Source: Peribacillus cavernae (GTDB taxonomy: Bacteria; Bacillota; Bacilli; Bacillales; DSM-1321). From it: a DNA stretch of 64,000 nucleotides. The position numbers and the translations under genes are program-made. The stretch lies in NCBI RefSeq assembly GCF_003989135.1, contig NZ_RYZZ01000014.1:18301-82300 (forward strand), given 5' to 3'. Shown here one piece after another: positions 10,302 to 19,246 of this stretch. The notes beneath the pieces are model-generated. The model was not told the DNA's origin. It saw only the letters and a program-made list of their open reading frames with translations, and did no database searches. The number at the start of each line of letters is the position of its first letter. Position 1 is the first letter of the stretch.

Positions 10302-10396
10302 CTAGGGGATCCCATGTTATTATGGGCTGAGAATAAAGTAGTGACTTTTAAACCCTTATAACCTGAACAGGTTCGAACCTGCGGAGGGAAGTGGCT
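10302..10396 (+). promoter_or_regulatory. TPP riboswitch (THI element) of the tenI-thiF operon
   Basis: This plus-strand aptamer has ACTAGGGGATCCC, GGGCTGAGAATAA, ACCCTTATAACCTGAACAGG and TGCGGAGGGAAGTGG, the ordered THI-box blocks. It is about 125 bases from the thiC aptamer, on the opposite strand, and is followed by its own terminator. Confidence 0.95.
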
Positions 10397-10434
10397 CACA
10401 TTGTTTATTTGTGCTTACTTTTCGTACAAATTAC

Positions 10435-10470
10435 AAACCACTTTCCAGTTTCGGAGAGTGGTTTTTCTTT
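10435..10470 (+). terminator. Expression-platform terminator of the thi operon riboswitch
   Basis: A 12-bp stem (AAACCACTTTCC with GGAGAGTGGTTT, one G-U) is followed by TTTCTTTT and ends about 35 bases before tenI. Confidence 0.88.
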
Positions 10471-10504
10471 TGGACTTTTCATTTTCAGGAAGAGGAGGCG
10501 GCCA

Positions 10505-11125
10505 ATGAAATTAATTGCGATCACCGATGATTCGCATTCTGTTCAAGATCTGGCTTCGATGATTATTTCAATCAGAAATAGTGTCGATTACGTACATATT
10601 CGCGAGAAAACAAAAAGTGGCCGGCAATTGCTTTCACTGATTCAGCTTTTAGAAGAAGGAGGTGTCCAAAAAGAAAAAATCGTCATAAACGATCGGTTGG
10701 ATGCAGCATTGCTCATGAATATCCCCCATATTCACTTGCCTGCACACGGCTTTCCTGTCAAAGATGTAAGAGAGTGTTTTCCTTATTTGAAGATTGGACG
10801 TTCTGTCCACTCCGTCGAGGAAGCCAGGCAGGCCGAAAGCGATGGAGCGAATTATGTATTATATGGCCACTGTTTTGAGACGAACAGCAAAAAGGGCAAG
10901 CCTGCCAATGGATTGAATAAAATTATAGATTTAAAAAGGGACCTTAGAATTCCGGTTTATGCAATCGGAGGGATAACAACAGAGCGGGTAAAAACGTTGC
11001 AACAAACCAATGCAGATGGAATTGCTGTGATGTCGGGAATTTTTTCTTCAAAAAATCCATTAGTTTCAGCACGGCTATACTATGAAACTTGTAAGGAGGT
11101 AAACGATGAAAAAAACCAAATTTGA
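10505..11125 (+). CDS. tenI: Thiazole tautomerase TenI
   Basis: TenI aromatises the thiazole tautomer released by ThiG. The 206-residue protein is a ThiE-like TIM barrel: MKLIAITDDSH, VDYVHIREKTKSGRQL, INDRLDAALL, HIHLPAHGFP, GRSVHSVEEA, YAIGGITTERV and GIAVMSGIF. TenI rather than ThiE is indicated by YGHCFETNSKKG, which carries the catalytic-type histidine, and by gene order matching tenI-thiO-thiS-thiG-thiF of B. subtilis. The start at 10505 follows AGGAAGAGGAGG; an upstream GTG in frame lies inside the riboswitch and is rejected. It overlaps thiO by 20 bases. tenA is not upstream. Confidence 0.92.
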   Translation: MKLIAITDDSHSVQDLASMIISIRNSVDYVHIREKTKSGRQLLSLIQLLEEGGVQKEKIVINDRLDAALLMNIPHIHLPAHGFPVKDVRECFPYLKIGRSVHSVEEARQAESDGANYVLYGHCFETNSKKGKPANGLNKIIDLKRDLRIPVYAIGGITTERVKTLQQTNADGIAVMSGIFSSKNPLVSARLYYETCKEVNDEKNQI

Positions 11126-12221
11126 TGTAGTAGTCATTGGCGGTGGCATTATTGGATGCTCAATTGCCTATTATTTAGCCAAAGAAAAGATAGACGTTGC
11201 CGTATTGGAAAGCCGGCAAATTGGAAGCAGGGCAACCAGTGCCGCTGCCGGAATGCTTGGTGCCCATTCAGAAACCGATAATGACCATGAAATATTTTAT
11301 CCTTTTGCAAGGAGCAGTCAACTGGAATATCCCAGGCTTCAGGAAGAAATCAAGGAGCTTAGTGGAATCGACATCGAAATGCAACAGGGCGGCATTTTTA
11401 AGCTCGTCTATTCCGAATCTGAAAAAAATCAGCTAAAGTCAGCTCTTTCCTTGCCTACTGTTGAATGGTACGAGGCTGAAGAGGTAAGAAAACAGGAAGC
11501 GACTGTATCCCCAGATATTATCGGGGCTGCATATATTCGGGACGATGTACACGTATTGCCTGCTTCTGTATGCCGCGGCTTTAGTAAAAGCGCTCAAACG
11601 CTGGGTGCAACCATTCTGGAATATACGCATGTATTGGATATCCAGAAGAAAGACAGCACTTATGTAACAAAAACAACCTCAGGAAACTTGGAATCACAAT
11701 TAGTCGTAGTGGCAAATGGTGTGTGGAGCAGCTCTTTTTTCACCCAGCTTGGTTTACAACACCAGCTTGTTCCTGTCAAAGGGGAGTGCCTGTCCGTTTA
11801 TGATGAAAGGATCACACTGAAACATACGTTATTCCATGATCATTGCTACATCGTTACAAGAAATGATGGCAGGCTCGTCATCGGGGCGACCATGGTTGAA
11901 GATGACTGGAGTGAAAATCCAACTCTGGCAGGGATAGAATCACTGATTGCAAAGGCGAAGACCATGCTACCTGCTGTTACCGGGATGAAGGTCGAATCTT
12001 TCTGGGCAGGTCTTCGCCCGCAGACATTAGACCAGAACCCTTTTATCGGGCATCACCCTGACCAGGAGGGAATTTTATTTGCAACCGGACATTTTCGGAA
12101 CGGAATTCTGCTTGCTCCAGCGACCGGGCAAATGATTCGGGATCTTATTCTAAAAAAGGAAGTAAAAAAAGAATGGGTGGAGGCATTCAAGGTTGACCGA
12201 GGCATGCATGCACTTGTATAG
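11106..12221 (+). CDS. thiO: Glycine oxidase ThiO
   Basis: ThiO is an FAD enzyme that oxidises glycine to the iminoacetate used by ThiG for the thiazole ring. Its 371 residues start with the dinucleotide fold VVVIGGGIIGCSIAYYLAKE (about 8-27). ATSAAAGMLGAHSE follows, the FAD-contact block of the family, and the C-terminal part has SFWAGLRPQTLDQNPFIG and ATGHFRNGILLAPATG, typical of glycine oxidases. The start overlaps the end of tenI, with AAGGAGG inside tenI as ribosome binding site, indicating coupled translation. thiS follows 15 bases later. Confidence 0.95.
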   Translation: MKKTKFDVVVIGGGIIGCSIAYYLAKEKIDVAVLESRQIGSRATSAAAGMLGAHSETDNDHEIFYPFARSSQLEYPRLQEEIKELSGIDIEMQQGGIFKLVYSESEKNQLKSALSLPTVEWYEAEEVRKQEATVSPDIIGAAYIRDDVHVLPASVCRGFSKSAQTLGATILEYTHVLDIQKKDSTYVTKTTSGNLESQLVVVANGVWSSSFFTQLGLQHQLVPVKGECLSVYDERITLKHTLFHDHCYIVTRNDGRLVIGATMVEDDWSENPTLAGIESLIAKAKTMLPAVTGMKVESFWAGLRPQTLDQNPFIGHHPDQEGILFATGHFRNGILLAPATGQMIRDLILKKEVKKEWVEAFKVDRGMHALV

Positions 12222-12236
12222 GGAGGTGATAACCAA

Positions 12237-12440
12237 GTGACCATTCAATTAAACGGAAAAAAAGTAAACCTGCCGGGAGAAATATCCTCGATCAGGGAGT
12301 TACTTGCGTTTTACAAGTTGGAAAATCAGATTCTTGTGGTGGAATTGAACAAGGAGATTGCGTATAAAGAACAATATTCTACACAGCTTTTATCAGATGG
12401 AGATATGGTTGAAATCGTTCATTTTGTAGGAGGAGGATGA
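12237..12440 (+). CDS. thiS: Sulfur carrier protein ThiS
   Basis: This 67-residue ubiquitin-like protein carries sulfur as a C-terminal thiocarboxylate made by ThiF. It begins [15 protein letters not shown] and ends HFVGGG, giving the essential terminal Gly-Gly. The GTG start at 12237 is supported by GGGAGGTGAT eight bases upstream. Its last bases GGATGA contain the thiG start, so both are translationally coupled. Confidence 0.96.
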   Translation: MTIQLNGKKVNLPGEISSIRELLAFYKLENQILVVELNKEIAYKEQYSTQLLSDGDMVEIVHFVGGG

Positions 12441-13210
12441 CCATGCTAACAATAGCCAATCAAACGTTTAACTCCAGGCTTTTGCTTGGAACAGGCAAAT
12501 ATTCATCATTTGAAATTCAGAAGCAAGCGGTTGAAGGATCAGGAGCTGAAATCCTGACCTTTGCGGTTAGGAGAATGAACATTTTCGAACCATCGCAGCC
12601 GAACTTTCTGGAGCAACTGGATTTGTCCAAATATACATTACTGCCTAATACTGCCGGAGCCAAAACGGCTGAAGAAGCGGTGAGAATTGCTAAGCTGGCT
12701 AAAGCTTCAGGCTTATGCGACATGATTAAAGTCGAGGTAATCGGCTGCGACAAATCGCTCTTGCCTGATCCAATTGAAACGTTGAAAGCCTCTGAAATGT
12801 TATTGAAGGAAGGATTTATCGTATTGCCATATACGTCCGATGATGTCGTCCTGGCAAAACGTCTGGAACAGCTCGGCGTACACGCGATTATGCCGGGTGC
12901 CTCGCCGATTGGTTCCGGAAAAGGAATCGTAAACCCCTTAAACCTAAAGCTGATTATCGAACAAGCATCCGTCCCAGTTATTGTTGATGCCGGCATTGGT
13001 TCTCCCAAGGATGCAGCTTATGCGATGGAGCTTGGAGCTGACAGTGTTTTACTGAATAGCGCTGTTTCCGGGGCAAAAGATCCAGTAAAAATGGCTCTGG
13101 CCATGAAGCTTGCAGTTGAAGCAGGGCAGCTTGGTTTTGAAGCGGGAAGAATCACTGAAAAAAATTATGCGGAAGCGAGCAGCCCGTTAACAGGGATGGT
13201 GACTTCTTGA
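12437..13210 (+). CDS. thiG: Thiazole synthase ThiG
   Basis: ThiG condenses deoxyxylulose 5-phosphate, iminoacetate and ThiS sulfur into the thiazole phosphate. It is a TIM barrel of 257 residues with [39 protein letters not shown], and [10 protein letters not shown], which holds the Schiff-base lysine. The phosphate-binding end is [20 protein letters not shown] and [14 protein letters not shown]. The first ATG overlaps the thiS stop (ATGA); a second ATG at 12443 is also possible, with GTAGGAGGAGG serving either. A four-base overlap links it to thiF. Confidence 0.96.
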   Translation: MTMLTIANQTFNSRLLLGTGKYSSFEIQKQAVEGSGAEILTFAVRRMNIFEPSQPNFLEQLDLSKYTLLPNTAGAKTAEEAVRIAKLAKASGLCDMIKVEVIGCDKSLLPDPIETLKASEMLLKEGFIVLPYTSDDVVLAKRLEQLGVHAIMPGASPIGSGKGIVNPLNLKLIIEQASVPVIVDAGIGSPKDAAYAMELGADSVLLNSAVSGAKDPVKMALAMKLAVEAGQLGFEAGRITEKNYAEASSPLTGMVTS

Positions 13211-14214
13211 AAGGCCGGTACGCAAAGCAGGAATTATTTTTAGGGAAAGAAGGGCAATCAAGATTGCAACATGCCCACGCGATTATTATCGGTGCGGGGG
13301 CACTTGGATCTGCAAGTGCTGAGATGCTTGCAAGAGCAGGAGTCGGCAATATCACGATTGTGGATCGCGATTATGTGGAGTGGAGCAATTTACAACGGCA
13401 GCAGCTATATTCAGAGGAAGATGCAAAAAAGAAACTGCCTAAGGCAATTGCCGCTAAAACACGCCTCGAGCAATTAAATAGCGAGATAAAGATAAATAGT
13501 ATTATAGCTGATATCAATGGGCTGAATATTGAAGAACTATTAAAAGATATATCGGTAATCATCGATGCCACTGATAACTTTGAAACTAGATTGGCAGTCA
13601 ATGATGCGGCAGTAAAGCATAACATCCCATTTATTTTTGGCGCGTGTGTAGCAAGCTACGGACTGACTTTTCCGATTATTCCCGAAAAAACTCCCTGTCT
13701 GCATTGCCTGTTGAATCATTTGCCCGCCGAAGGGATGACCTGTGATACGGTCGGTGTGATAAGTCCGATCGTCCAGATTATTGCCGCTTTTCAGGTCACA
13801 AACGTCTTACAGCTTCTGACCGGGCAAGAGCTTTTGCCCATCATCCAATCCTTTGATATCTGGAAAAACGAAAAGGCTGAAATAAATATACAGGGACTCA
13901 AGAATAATGATTGCCCGACATGCGGCGAGCAAGCGACTTTTCCTTATTTGTCGTTCGAAAACCAAACAAAAGCAGATGTTTTATGCGGCAGAGACGCCAT
14001 TCAACTTCGACCGGGAACTTCCCGCCTAATTCAGCTTGAGAGTTTATCCGAACACTTAAAAGGGTCAGTAAGTCATATTGTTTTAAATCCTTACTTGCTT
14101 TCGTGCTCTTTTGAAGAGTATCGAATTGTCCTGTTTAAAGATGGCCGTGCTATCATCCACGGTACCAATGAACCTTCAAAAGCGAGGGCAATCTATAATA
14201 GAATCATTCAATGA
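13207..14214 (+). CDS. thiF: ThiS adenylyltransferase ThiF (MoeB-like)
   Basis: This E1-like enzyme adenylates the ThiS C-terminus before sulfur transfer. It has 335 residues with nucleotide fold [20 protein letters not shown] (28-47), [17 protein letters not shown] with the conserved Asp/Asn/Arg, DATDNFETR, and zinc cysteines in CLHCLL and CPTCGE. An extra C-terminal part of about 80 residues lacks an obvious rhodanese cysteine motif. The TTG start overlaps the thiG stop (TTGA). It is the last operon gene; thiD, which often follows in relatives, is absent. Confidence 0.93.
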   Translation: MKGRYAKQELFLGKEGQSRLQHAHAIIIGAGALGSASAEMLARAGVGNITIVDRDYVEWSNLQRQQLYSEEDAKKKLPKAIAAKTRLEQLNSEIKINSIIADINGLNIEELLKDISVIIDATDNFETRLAVNDAAVKHNIPFIFGACVASYGLTFPIIPEKTPCLHCLLNHLPAEGMTCDTVGVISPIVQIIAAFQVTNVLQLLTGQELLPIIQSFDIWKNEKAEINIQGLKNNDCPTCGEQATFPYLSFENQTKADVLCGRDAIQLRPGTSRLIQLESLSEHLKGSVSHIVLNPYLLSCSFEEYRIVLFKDGRAIIHGTNEPSKARAIYNRIIQ

Positions 14215-14298
14215 TCGATAATTAGGTCAATTAGCTGACGAATATTATCTTTCAATCGAAACGATCAAAAGATTGTTTATTCTAATGAATAAGAAGGG

Positions 14299-14338
14299 AG
14301 CACTGATGATCTTAAGAGTCGATCTTCAGTGCTTTTTT
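14299..14338 (+). terminator. Terminator of the thi operon
   Basis: A 13-bp stem with one mismatch (AGCACTGATGATC with GATCTTCAGTGCT) is followed by TTTTTT. Confidence 0.85.
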
Positions 14339-14483
14339 ATGTCGAGATTGTTTCTTATACTAGAAGACAACTATTTGTAACATAAACTAACGGTATATAA
14401 TTTCACTATCTTGCTTTTATAGTATCTAAACCGTACATTCCTGCTAATTGACGGTATACTATCAGTGGAAGGGGATGATGAGC

Positions 14484-15098
14484 ATGGATATGGATCGTGA
14501 GTATACGCAGGATTTTGTAACAGACGAAAAGTGGCAAGCGATTATAAATAATGACGCCTCTTATAATGGACAATTTTACTATGCGGTAAAAACGACAGGC
14601 ATTTTTTGCAGGCCGTCATGCAAATCCCGCGCTCCGAAAAGAGAGAACGTACGAATCTTTAAGTGTGCAGACCAGGCACTTGCAGCGAATTATCGTCCTT
14701 GCAAACGTTGTAAGCCTACAAGGGAAAAGTTGCCGGATAGTGAATGGATAGCTCATGTTACACAGTATATTGACAAGAATTACATGGAAAAGCTTAACCT
14801 CGATCTATTAGCTGAAATTAGTCATGGAAGCCCTTATCATATGCATCGTATTTTCAAGAAAGTAAAGGGCATTACTCCTGTTGAATTTATACAGCAAGTA
14901 AGAATAAAAGAAGCCATAAAGTTTTTGATTGATACAGAAAAAGGGGTATCCGAGATTGCATTAGCTGTAGGCATCCCCAATACTTCATACTTTATAACAT
15001 TGTTCAAAAAGAAAACTGGAGTAACACCAGCCGAATACCGTAAGTTAAATAAAAAGAAGTACAAAATGGAGGGATTACGCCATGGAATACAAGAATGA
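14484..15098 (+). CDS. adaA: AdaA: methylphosphotriester-DNA methyltransferase and activator
   Basis: AdaA takes a methyl group from DNA phosphotriesters on to a cysteine and then activates the ada genes. Residues 20-85 form the Ada zinc domain, with acceptor and zinc cysteines in TTGIFCRPSCKSRAP and RPCKRCKPTRE. The second half is an AraC-type double helix-turn-helix: LLAEISHGSPYHMHRIFKKV and VSEIALAVGIPNTSYFITLF followed by KKTGVTPAEYRK. Of three close ATGs I favour 14484, nine bases after AAGGGG. Its end overlaps adaB by 17 bases, the same arrangement as in B. subtilis. Confidence 0.93.
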   Translation: MDMDREYTQDFVTDEKWQAIINNDASYNGQFYYAVKTTGIFCRPSCKSRAPKRENVRIFKCADQALAANYRPCKRCKPTREKLPDSEWIAHVTQYIDKNYMEKLNLDLLAEISHGSPYHMHRIFKKVKGITPVEFIQQVRIKEAIKFLIDTEKGVSEIALAVGIPNTSYFITLFKKKTGVTPAEYRKLNKKKYKMEGLRHGIQE

Positions 15099-15615
15099 AA
15101 GCATATATTGGATGTTGCTAAAGCATGAAGATTGGAATATGTATATAGCTGCTACAGAAAAAGGACTTTGCTATGTTGGTTCGAAGACTATGCCGTTTGA
15201 AGAACTATCTGACTGGGTGGCAAGGAAATTTCCAGGATTTGAGCTTGTGGAAGATAAGGACAAGCTAGAACCCTATTCGATTCAACTTATTGAATATTTA
15301 GAAGGAAGACGCCAGGATTTCACGATTCCTTTTGATTATAAAGGTACTCCATTCCAGCAGGCAGTATGGGAAGCATTATGTAAAATTCCATATGGAAAAA
15401 CTCAATCGTATTCCGACATTGCAACCCGAATTAATAAACCGGCCTCTGTACGTGCGGTAGGGACGGCAATTGGGGCAAATCGTGTGCTAATTACAGTGCC
15501 TTGTCACCGGGTTATAGGGAAAAATGGTTCTCTTACGGGATACAGGGGAGGATTGGAAATGAAGACGAAACTGCTTGATTTGGAAAGAGCGGGGGCACTC
15601 ACCAACAGTAAGTAA
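15082..15615 (+). CDS. adaB: AdaB: O6-methylguanine-DNA methyltransferase
   Basis: This suicide enzyme repairs O6-methylguanine in DNA. It is 177 residues long with the invariant PCHRVIGKNGSLTGYRGG, whose cysteine accepts the methyl group, and the DNA-binding wing TPFQQAVWEALCKIPYGKTQ with the arginine-finger region ASVRAVGTAIGANR. Translation is coupled to adaA through overlap, and GGAGGG inside adaA is the ribosome binding site. Inducible control by methylated AdaA is expected from family knowledge; I did not identify the Ada box. Confidence 0.93.
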   Translation: MEYKNESIYWMLLKHEDWNMYIAATEKGLCYVGSKTMPFEELSDWVARKFPGFELVEDKDKLEPYSIQLIEYLEGRRQDFTIPFDYKGTPFQQAVWEALCKIPYGKTQSYSDIATRINKPASVRAVGTAIGANRVLITVPCHRVIGKNGSLTGYRGGLEMKTKLLDLERAGALTNSK

Positions 15616-15886
15616 TATTTACAATTTGCGTTCACTTAAATCTGCTTACTTACAAGCTAAATATTATGTGTATTGGTAAAAGGGGTGATAATAATTCATG
15701 GATGATAAACCGTTGAAACTCTAGTAAACAATAGCCTGGTTTTAAAGAAAAGTCACACTTTATGAAAAATATACAATTAATTAATGAAATACCAAAAAGA
15801 CTACATATTTCCTTCATGTTCCAAATGTAGAATAAATCCGTAGATTACTATTTCTACAGTAAAAAAATCGAATGGAGGAATACAAA

Positions 15887-16330
15887 ATGTTCCATGTGAA
15901 AGAAAAGAAGTTCTTATTTTCGGTATTTTTTGTTCTGTCAATGTTGTTAGCCACTGTTCTCCCGCAAATGTATACTTCCGAAGAAACCGCCCAAGCAGCT
16001 AGTTCTTATGATGCCACATTGACATTTCCGAGCAGCCAATATCCTTACACAGCCGATCATATTCGCGATGCTATAGCGTCCGGTCACTCTTCCGTTTGTA
16101 CGATTGACCGCGATGGTGCTGACCAAAACCGAGAGGAATCACTTCGCGGGATACCTACAAAACCGGGATACGATCGTGATGAGTGGCCAATGGCTATGTG
16201 TGAAGAAGGCGGAGCAGGTGCAGATGTTCGTTACGTTCCTTCCTCTGACAATCGTGGTTCTGGGGCATGGGTTGGAAATCAACTTTCTAAATATCCAGAC
16301 GGAACACGTGTTAAATTTTACGTATATTAA
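15887..16330 (+). CDS. nucA: Secreted DNA-entry/sporulation nuclease (NucA/NucB family)
   Basis: NucA/NucB are small non-specific secreted endonucleases; NucA nicks DNA for uptake in competence and NucB acts in sporulation. The protein of 147 residues has a signal peptide ([18 protein letters not shown], cleavage near AQAAS). The mature part has the family signature [16 protein letters not shown] with catalytic Asp/Glu and a possible disulfide with [10 protein letters not shown]. The start at 15887 follows GGAGG by eight bases; the earlier in-frame ATG overlaps that site. I prefer NucA because the next gene is a ComJ homologue, but NucB cannot be excluded. Confidence 0.85.
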   Translation: MFHVKEKKFLFSVFFVLSMLLATVLPQMYTSEETAQAASSYDATLTFPSSQYPYTADHIRDAIASGHSSVCTIDRDGADQNREESLRGIPTKPGYDRDEWPMAMCEEGGAGADVRYVPSSDNRGSGAWVGNQLSKYPDGTRVKFYVY

Positions 16331-16337
16331 ATGAAAC

Positions 16338-16366
16338 GCAAAAAGCCCATTTGGGCTTTTTGCTTT
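16338..16366 (+). terminator. Terminator between the nuclease and comJ
   Basis: A 12-bp stem (GCAAAAAGCCCA with TGGGCTTTTTGC) forms a hairpin with its own T5 and a following TTTAT. It could reduce read-through into comJ and so set nuclease above inhibitor. Confidence 0.75.
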
Positions 16367-16405
16367 ATAATAATGAGGAATTCTAATTTGGGGAGGATGG
16401 ATAGT

Positions 16406-16897
16406 ATGAAAAAGTTTCCTGAGGGAGAGTTACATATATCATATTCACAAATTACTGTGTTTAATAAAGGTCTTGAAAATCCTTATTCTGATTGGACAGA
16501 CAAACATATTAATCAGGGCTTTGTGTGGAGAGAAGGCACTGTGTCTTTTGGAACACTTTCAGACTCGCTCTGTAAAATCGAAGTGATTCTTGGTGGTGAA
16601 ATCACTGCGAGTGCAGAAGCGATTCGATCTATTGTCGTCCCGTTTACAACCGCTGATACCGGCATCACGATATCAAGTATCCTTTCAAAAGAGTACAATT
16701 TTGTTATCCCGGCTGGATCTTATGAACTCTTGTTTGAAGCGTTCCCGCTCGAGCCCCCTAGTGAAAACGATTTCTTCAAAGTACAATATAGTTTTACGTT
16801 TGCAGAATCAAAAAGTCCTAAAGCCCGCATTCTTAAACACGATGGTGACTTACTTTCTCCTGAGACATTATTGATGACTGGAGAAGCTGCTGTGTGA
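16406..16897 (+). CDS. comJ: Nuclease inhibitor ComJ (Nin)
   Basis: In B. subtilis Nin/ComJ binds and inhibits the competence nuclease NucA. This 163-residue protein matches in several blocks: ELHISYSQITVFNKG, DWTDKHINQGFVW, and VVPFTTADTGITISSILSKE followed by YNFVIPAGSYELLFE. It has no signal peptide or membrane helix. The start at 16406 has GGGGAGG nine bases upstream. A terminator hairpin stands between it and the nuclease gene 75 bases before, so it may also have its own promoter. Confidence 0.85.
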   Translation: MKKFPEGELHISYSQITVFNKGLENPYSDWTDKHINQGFVWREGTVSFGTLSDSLCKIEVILGGEITASAEAIRSIVVPFTTADTGITISSILSKEYNFVIPAGSYELLFEAFPLEPPSENDFFKVQYSFTFAESKSPKARILKHDGDLLSPETLLMTGEAAV

Positions 16898-17125
16898 TCT
16901 GTATGAAATCTCAAACGGTTGTTTCTCACCTTAGTTCCTCAGTTAGATTCGTATCCAAAGTTATCATATAATTTTTATTGGAGCGAGTAACGAACATTAG
17001 CTACATTTTAGACACTTTGCAAAAAGGATCTAAGGTGTGGCTTTTTTATGTGTCAACAAATGAAAGGATGTAAATAAAATGGAAAAGGCGGGATATCATG
17101 CAATTTGACGGAGTTTGTTACATTA

Positions 17126-17638
17126 TTAAGTACTGCTACTGTTATGATAGGAGGAATTTAATGCGTTTTTTGGGCGTAATGTTACATGAATTCCTTTTTC
17201 CCTGTCTGCATCTGTATCGACAAGTAAAAGGATATCACCCTGTTTTATATAGTTTACATACTCATTTGCTTCATGCTCAGAAATACCCATTCCAACCAGT
17301 GCGCCAACTAAACGTCCTGCCCCTGCTCCAGCAGTTGCTCCCCCTAAGGTAGCGAGAATTGGGCCGGCTGCTATAATTGGGCCTACTCCAGGGATGGCAA
17401 GAGCACCGATTCCAGCGAGCAGTCCGGCAATCGCACCCATAAATCCCCCGGTAGCTGCTCCTGTGACAGCTGCTTTCTCTATTTTTGTATCTGTTTCCTC
17501 TGAAATATCTCTAAACTCTTTTTTTTCCTTTGTAATTAGTGAAATATCATCTGAAGTATATCCTTGATCTTTCAAAGAATTAATCGAGCGTATTACTTCA
17601 TCCACATTATGAAATACTCCTACGACTTTCTTTTCCAT
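17126..17638 (-). CDS. General stress protein 17M/YflT-type protein with glycine-zipper
   Basis: Residues 1-60 (MEKKVVGVFHNVDEVIRSIN, GYTSDDISLITKEK) match the N-terminal domain of YflT/GS17M stress proteins. Residues of about 63-115 form a Gly/Ala-rich zipper (TGGFMGAIAGLLAGIGALAI, GAGAGRLVGALVGMG) that could associate with membranes. The end, NEYVNYIKQGDILLLVDTDA, completes the domain. In B. subtilis such genes belong to the SigB general stress regulon; I found no convincing SigB promoter here. The ribosome binding site is GGAGGTATTTTAG. It is monocistronic. Confidence 0.8.
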   Translation of the reverse strand: MEKKVVGVFHNVDEVIRSINSLKDQGYTSDDISLITKEKKEFRDISEETDTKIEKAAVTGAATGGFMGAIAGLLAGIGALAIPGVGPIIAAGPILATLGGATAGAGAGRLVGALVGMGISEHEANEYVNYIKQGDILLLVDTDADREKGIHVTLRPKNALNSSYHNSSST

Positions 17639-17880
17639 AATCTAAAATACCTCCATTTATTTGGCATGAGCCATTATTTTATTAGTCAAATCTTTTGGAT
17701 TAGAAGAAATGAAACATATTTAAATGCTACTGAGTACTGTTTAGACTGTAATGGTACCTGATTACATGAGATGGAAACACTCACTAACAAGGAAATGCAC
17801 ACACGCGATGATTATTTTTAATCCTATTCTATATGAAACTCGTTTATACCATATTTAGTCTTCCGTGAACGTAATTTAGT

Positions 17881-18096
17881 TTGATTTATTCGAATTATAA
17901 AAAAGGTTCAGGAAAACCTAGCATCACATGGCCGGAAGCGGTGGACGAATCGCTTTGTTTCGGTTGGATTGACGGAATGCGGAAAAAGATCGATGATGTT
18001 AGTTATACCATTCGGTTTGCACTCCGGAAACCATACAGCGTTTGGAGTTCTGTAAACAGCCTGGAGCAAAGTTTTGTTAATCAAACGTTTGATTAA
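17881..18096 (+). pseudogene. YdeI/OmpD-associated family protein, internal fragment
   Basis: The frame reads YKKGSGKPSITWPEAVDESL, CFGWIDGMRKKIDDVSYTIR and RKPYSVWSSVN, a highly typical stretch of YdeI-like proteins (about 190-200 residues). The start and the whole C-terminal half are missing, and no ribosome binding site precedes it. It runs into a large palindrome at 18072. Confidence 0.8.
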
Positions 18097-18101
18097 CAAA
18101 A
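18072..18101. repeat. Perfect 30-bp palindrome with TetR-type core
   Basis: Bases 18072-18101 are identical to their reverse complement. The central 20 bases, TTAATCAAACGTTTGATTAA, recur exactly at 46893-46912 in the other palindrome. The form is that of a TetR-family operator. No TetR gene lies nearby in the window. Confidence 0.7.
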
Positions 18102-18405
18102 TTTTTAATCAAGGTGCTCATTTTAATTAACCGATACAGCCATCAATAGAAGCAGTCAATTTCTTGCCATCATCCATCGGAAAAGAAGAAGGAAGGATCA
18201 TTTAATTTTTCTTATTGCCAGGTTTCTCAACAAAGAATTTAGAATAAAAGCGAAGAATTAGTTAAATGAAAGTCAAAAAGAAATACTATATAAATATGTT
18301 GAACTTAAATTTTTCACACGCTTCAAATTGGTTTTAGGGTTTCATTCTGCACAGCAGGTTGTATAAGACGTTCCACCAGGCATAAGAGTGCCTTTATAAC
18401 CCCTG

Positions 18406-18556
18406 TGAAGGACAAAAACGAGTCAGTTCGCCCGTGAAATGTCCTTCATAAGGACAATGAAGGACAAAAACCAGTCAGCTCGCCCGTGAAATGTCCTTCA
18501 TAAGGACAATGAAGGACAACAAACAGTCAGCTTGCCTTAGAAATGTCCTTCATAAG
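18406..18556. repeat. Tandem repeat, 52-bp unit, about three copies
   Basis: Units begin at 18406, 18458 and 18510 with TGAAGGACAA and contain AGTCAG-T-G-C and AAATGTCCTTCATAAGGACA. Each unit holds inverted arms GAAGGACA and TGTCCTTC, so each can form a hairpin, and neighbours can pair with each other. Units 1 and 2 are nearly identical, while the third is shorter and diverged. There are no unique spacers, so it is not a CRISPR array. Confidence 0.85.
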
Positions 18557-18949
18557 CCTATAGGTTCGAATTTCATAAGTAGAGGCTTCTCAAGAACCTG
18601 TAATTGTTAAGTTCAAAATATATAGAATACCCAGCTAATCAATCCCACTACTTTAGCAATTTTTCTTTAGGTATATTTGAAGCTACAATTACAAATATGT
18701 AAAATAATTTGAAGGGATAATAGGAAATTCATCTCTTATAATTTAAGTAAAAATACATTTGCTTTTTCTGAGTGATAAAATAAAACTATTATTTTAGATA
18801 ATTAGACCTAATTAAAAAGGATGTATAAAGAAGGAATTCTCTGTACTCTCATTTCTTTCCTCGCTTTTCTACAAAAGGCCCATTACAATCTCTTAACATA
18901 GCTTATTAAATGATGATTTTCCTAAAAAAAAACTATAATTTTACATTTT

Positions 18950-18984
18950 AAGGATAGCGCTTTCAATAGTTATCCTTTTTTTTT
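18950..18984 (+). terminator. Terminator-like hairpin with T10
   Basis: A 9-bp stem (AAGGATAGC with GTTATCCTT) is followed by ten T residues. No intact plus-strand gene lies upstream within 1 kb, so it may shield pgsB from upstream transcription. Confidence 0.65.
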
Positions 18985-19246
18985 ATTAAAAAAAATGCCT
19001 GTCAAATCAGCATTTGTGCAAGTCTGAGAGGATAGTGGAATATTCAGTAATATCAGAATATTTGTTCGCCATCCTACTTTTAACTTGTGTTTGCTTTTTT
19101 TTCCATGTTTTCTTGCGATTGAAATAGGCACTATAGTCATCTGGAATAGTTCATTCATCAGCTTTACATTTAAGTAGGTGTTACCCGAAATTGCTTTTTT
19201 ATGTGTTAACAAGTTGACCTAAATGGATAAGGGAGATGATGAATAC

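Larger units (their letters stand above)
18097..19222. other. 1.1-kb gene-poor gap with repeats
   Basis: No reading frame here looks like a protein I know. It contains the end of the 30-bp palindrome, a 52-bp tandem repeat (18406-18556) and a strong terminator (18950-18984). AT-rich sequence fills the rest up to pgsB. Frames of 60-80 codons near 18970-19212 lack ribosome binding sites. Confidence 0.6.

Noticed and set aside
10391..10504. In-frame GTG extension of tenI
   Set aside because: It lies in the riboswitch and its terminator; the ATG at 10505 has a strong ribosome binding site.
12517..13008. Minus-strand frame of 163 codons inside thiG
   Set aside because: It is an antisense shadow of a strongly conserved gene and has no start signals.
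15699..15725. Eight-codon frame MDDKPLKL after an AAGGGGTGAT site
   Set aside because: No attenuator structure or linked gene was found close by, so translation cannot be supported.
17098..17352. Plus-strand frame opposite the YflT-like gene
   Set aside because: It is antisense to a recognised protein; the GGAGG-like bases at its start are coincidental.
18406..18556. Tandem repeat resembling a short CRISPR array
   Set aside because: The 52-bp units are contiguous and near-identical with no unique spacers, and no cas genes are present.
18970..19212. Minus-strand frame of 80 codons upstream of pgsB
   Set aside because: No ribosome binding site, no recognisable domain, biased composition and adjacency to a terminator suggest chance.
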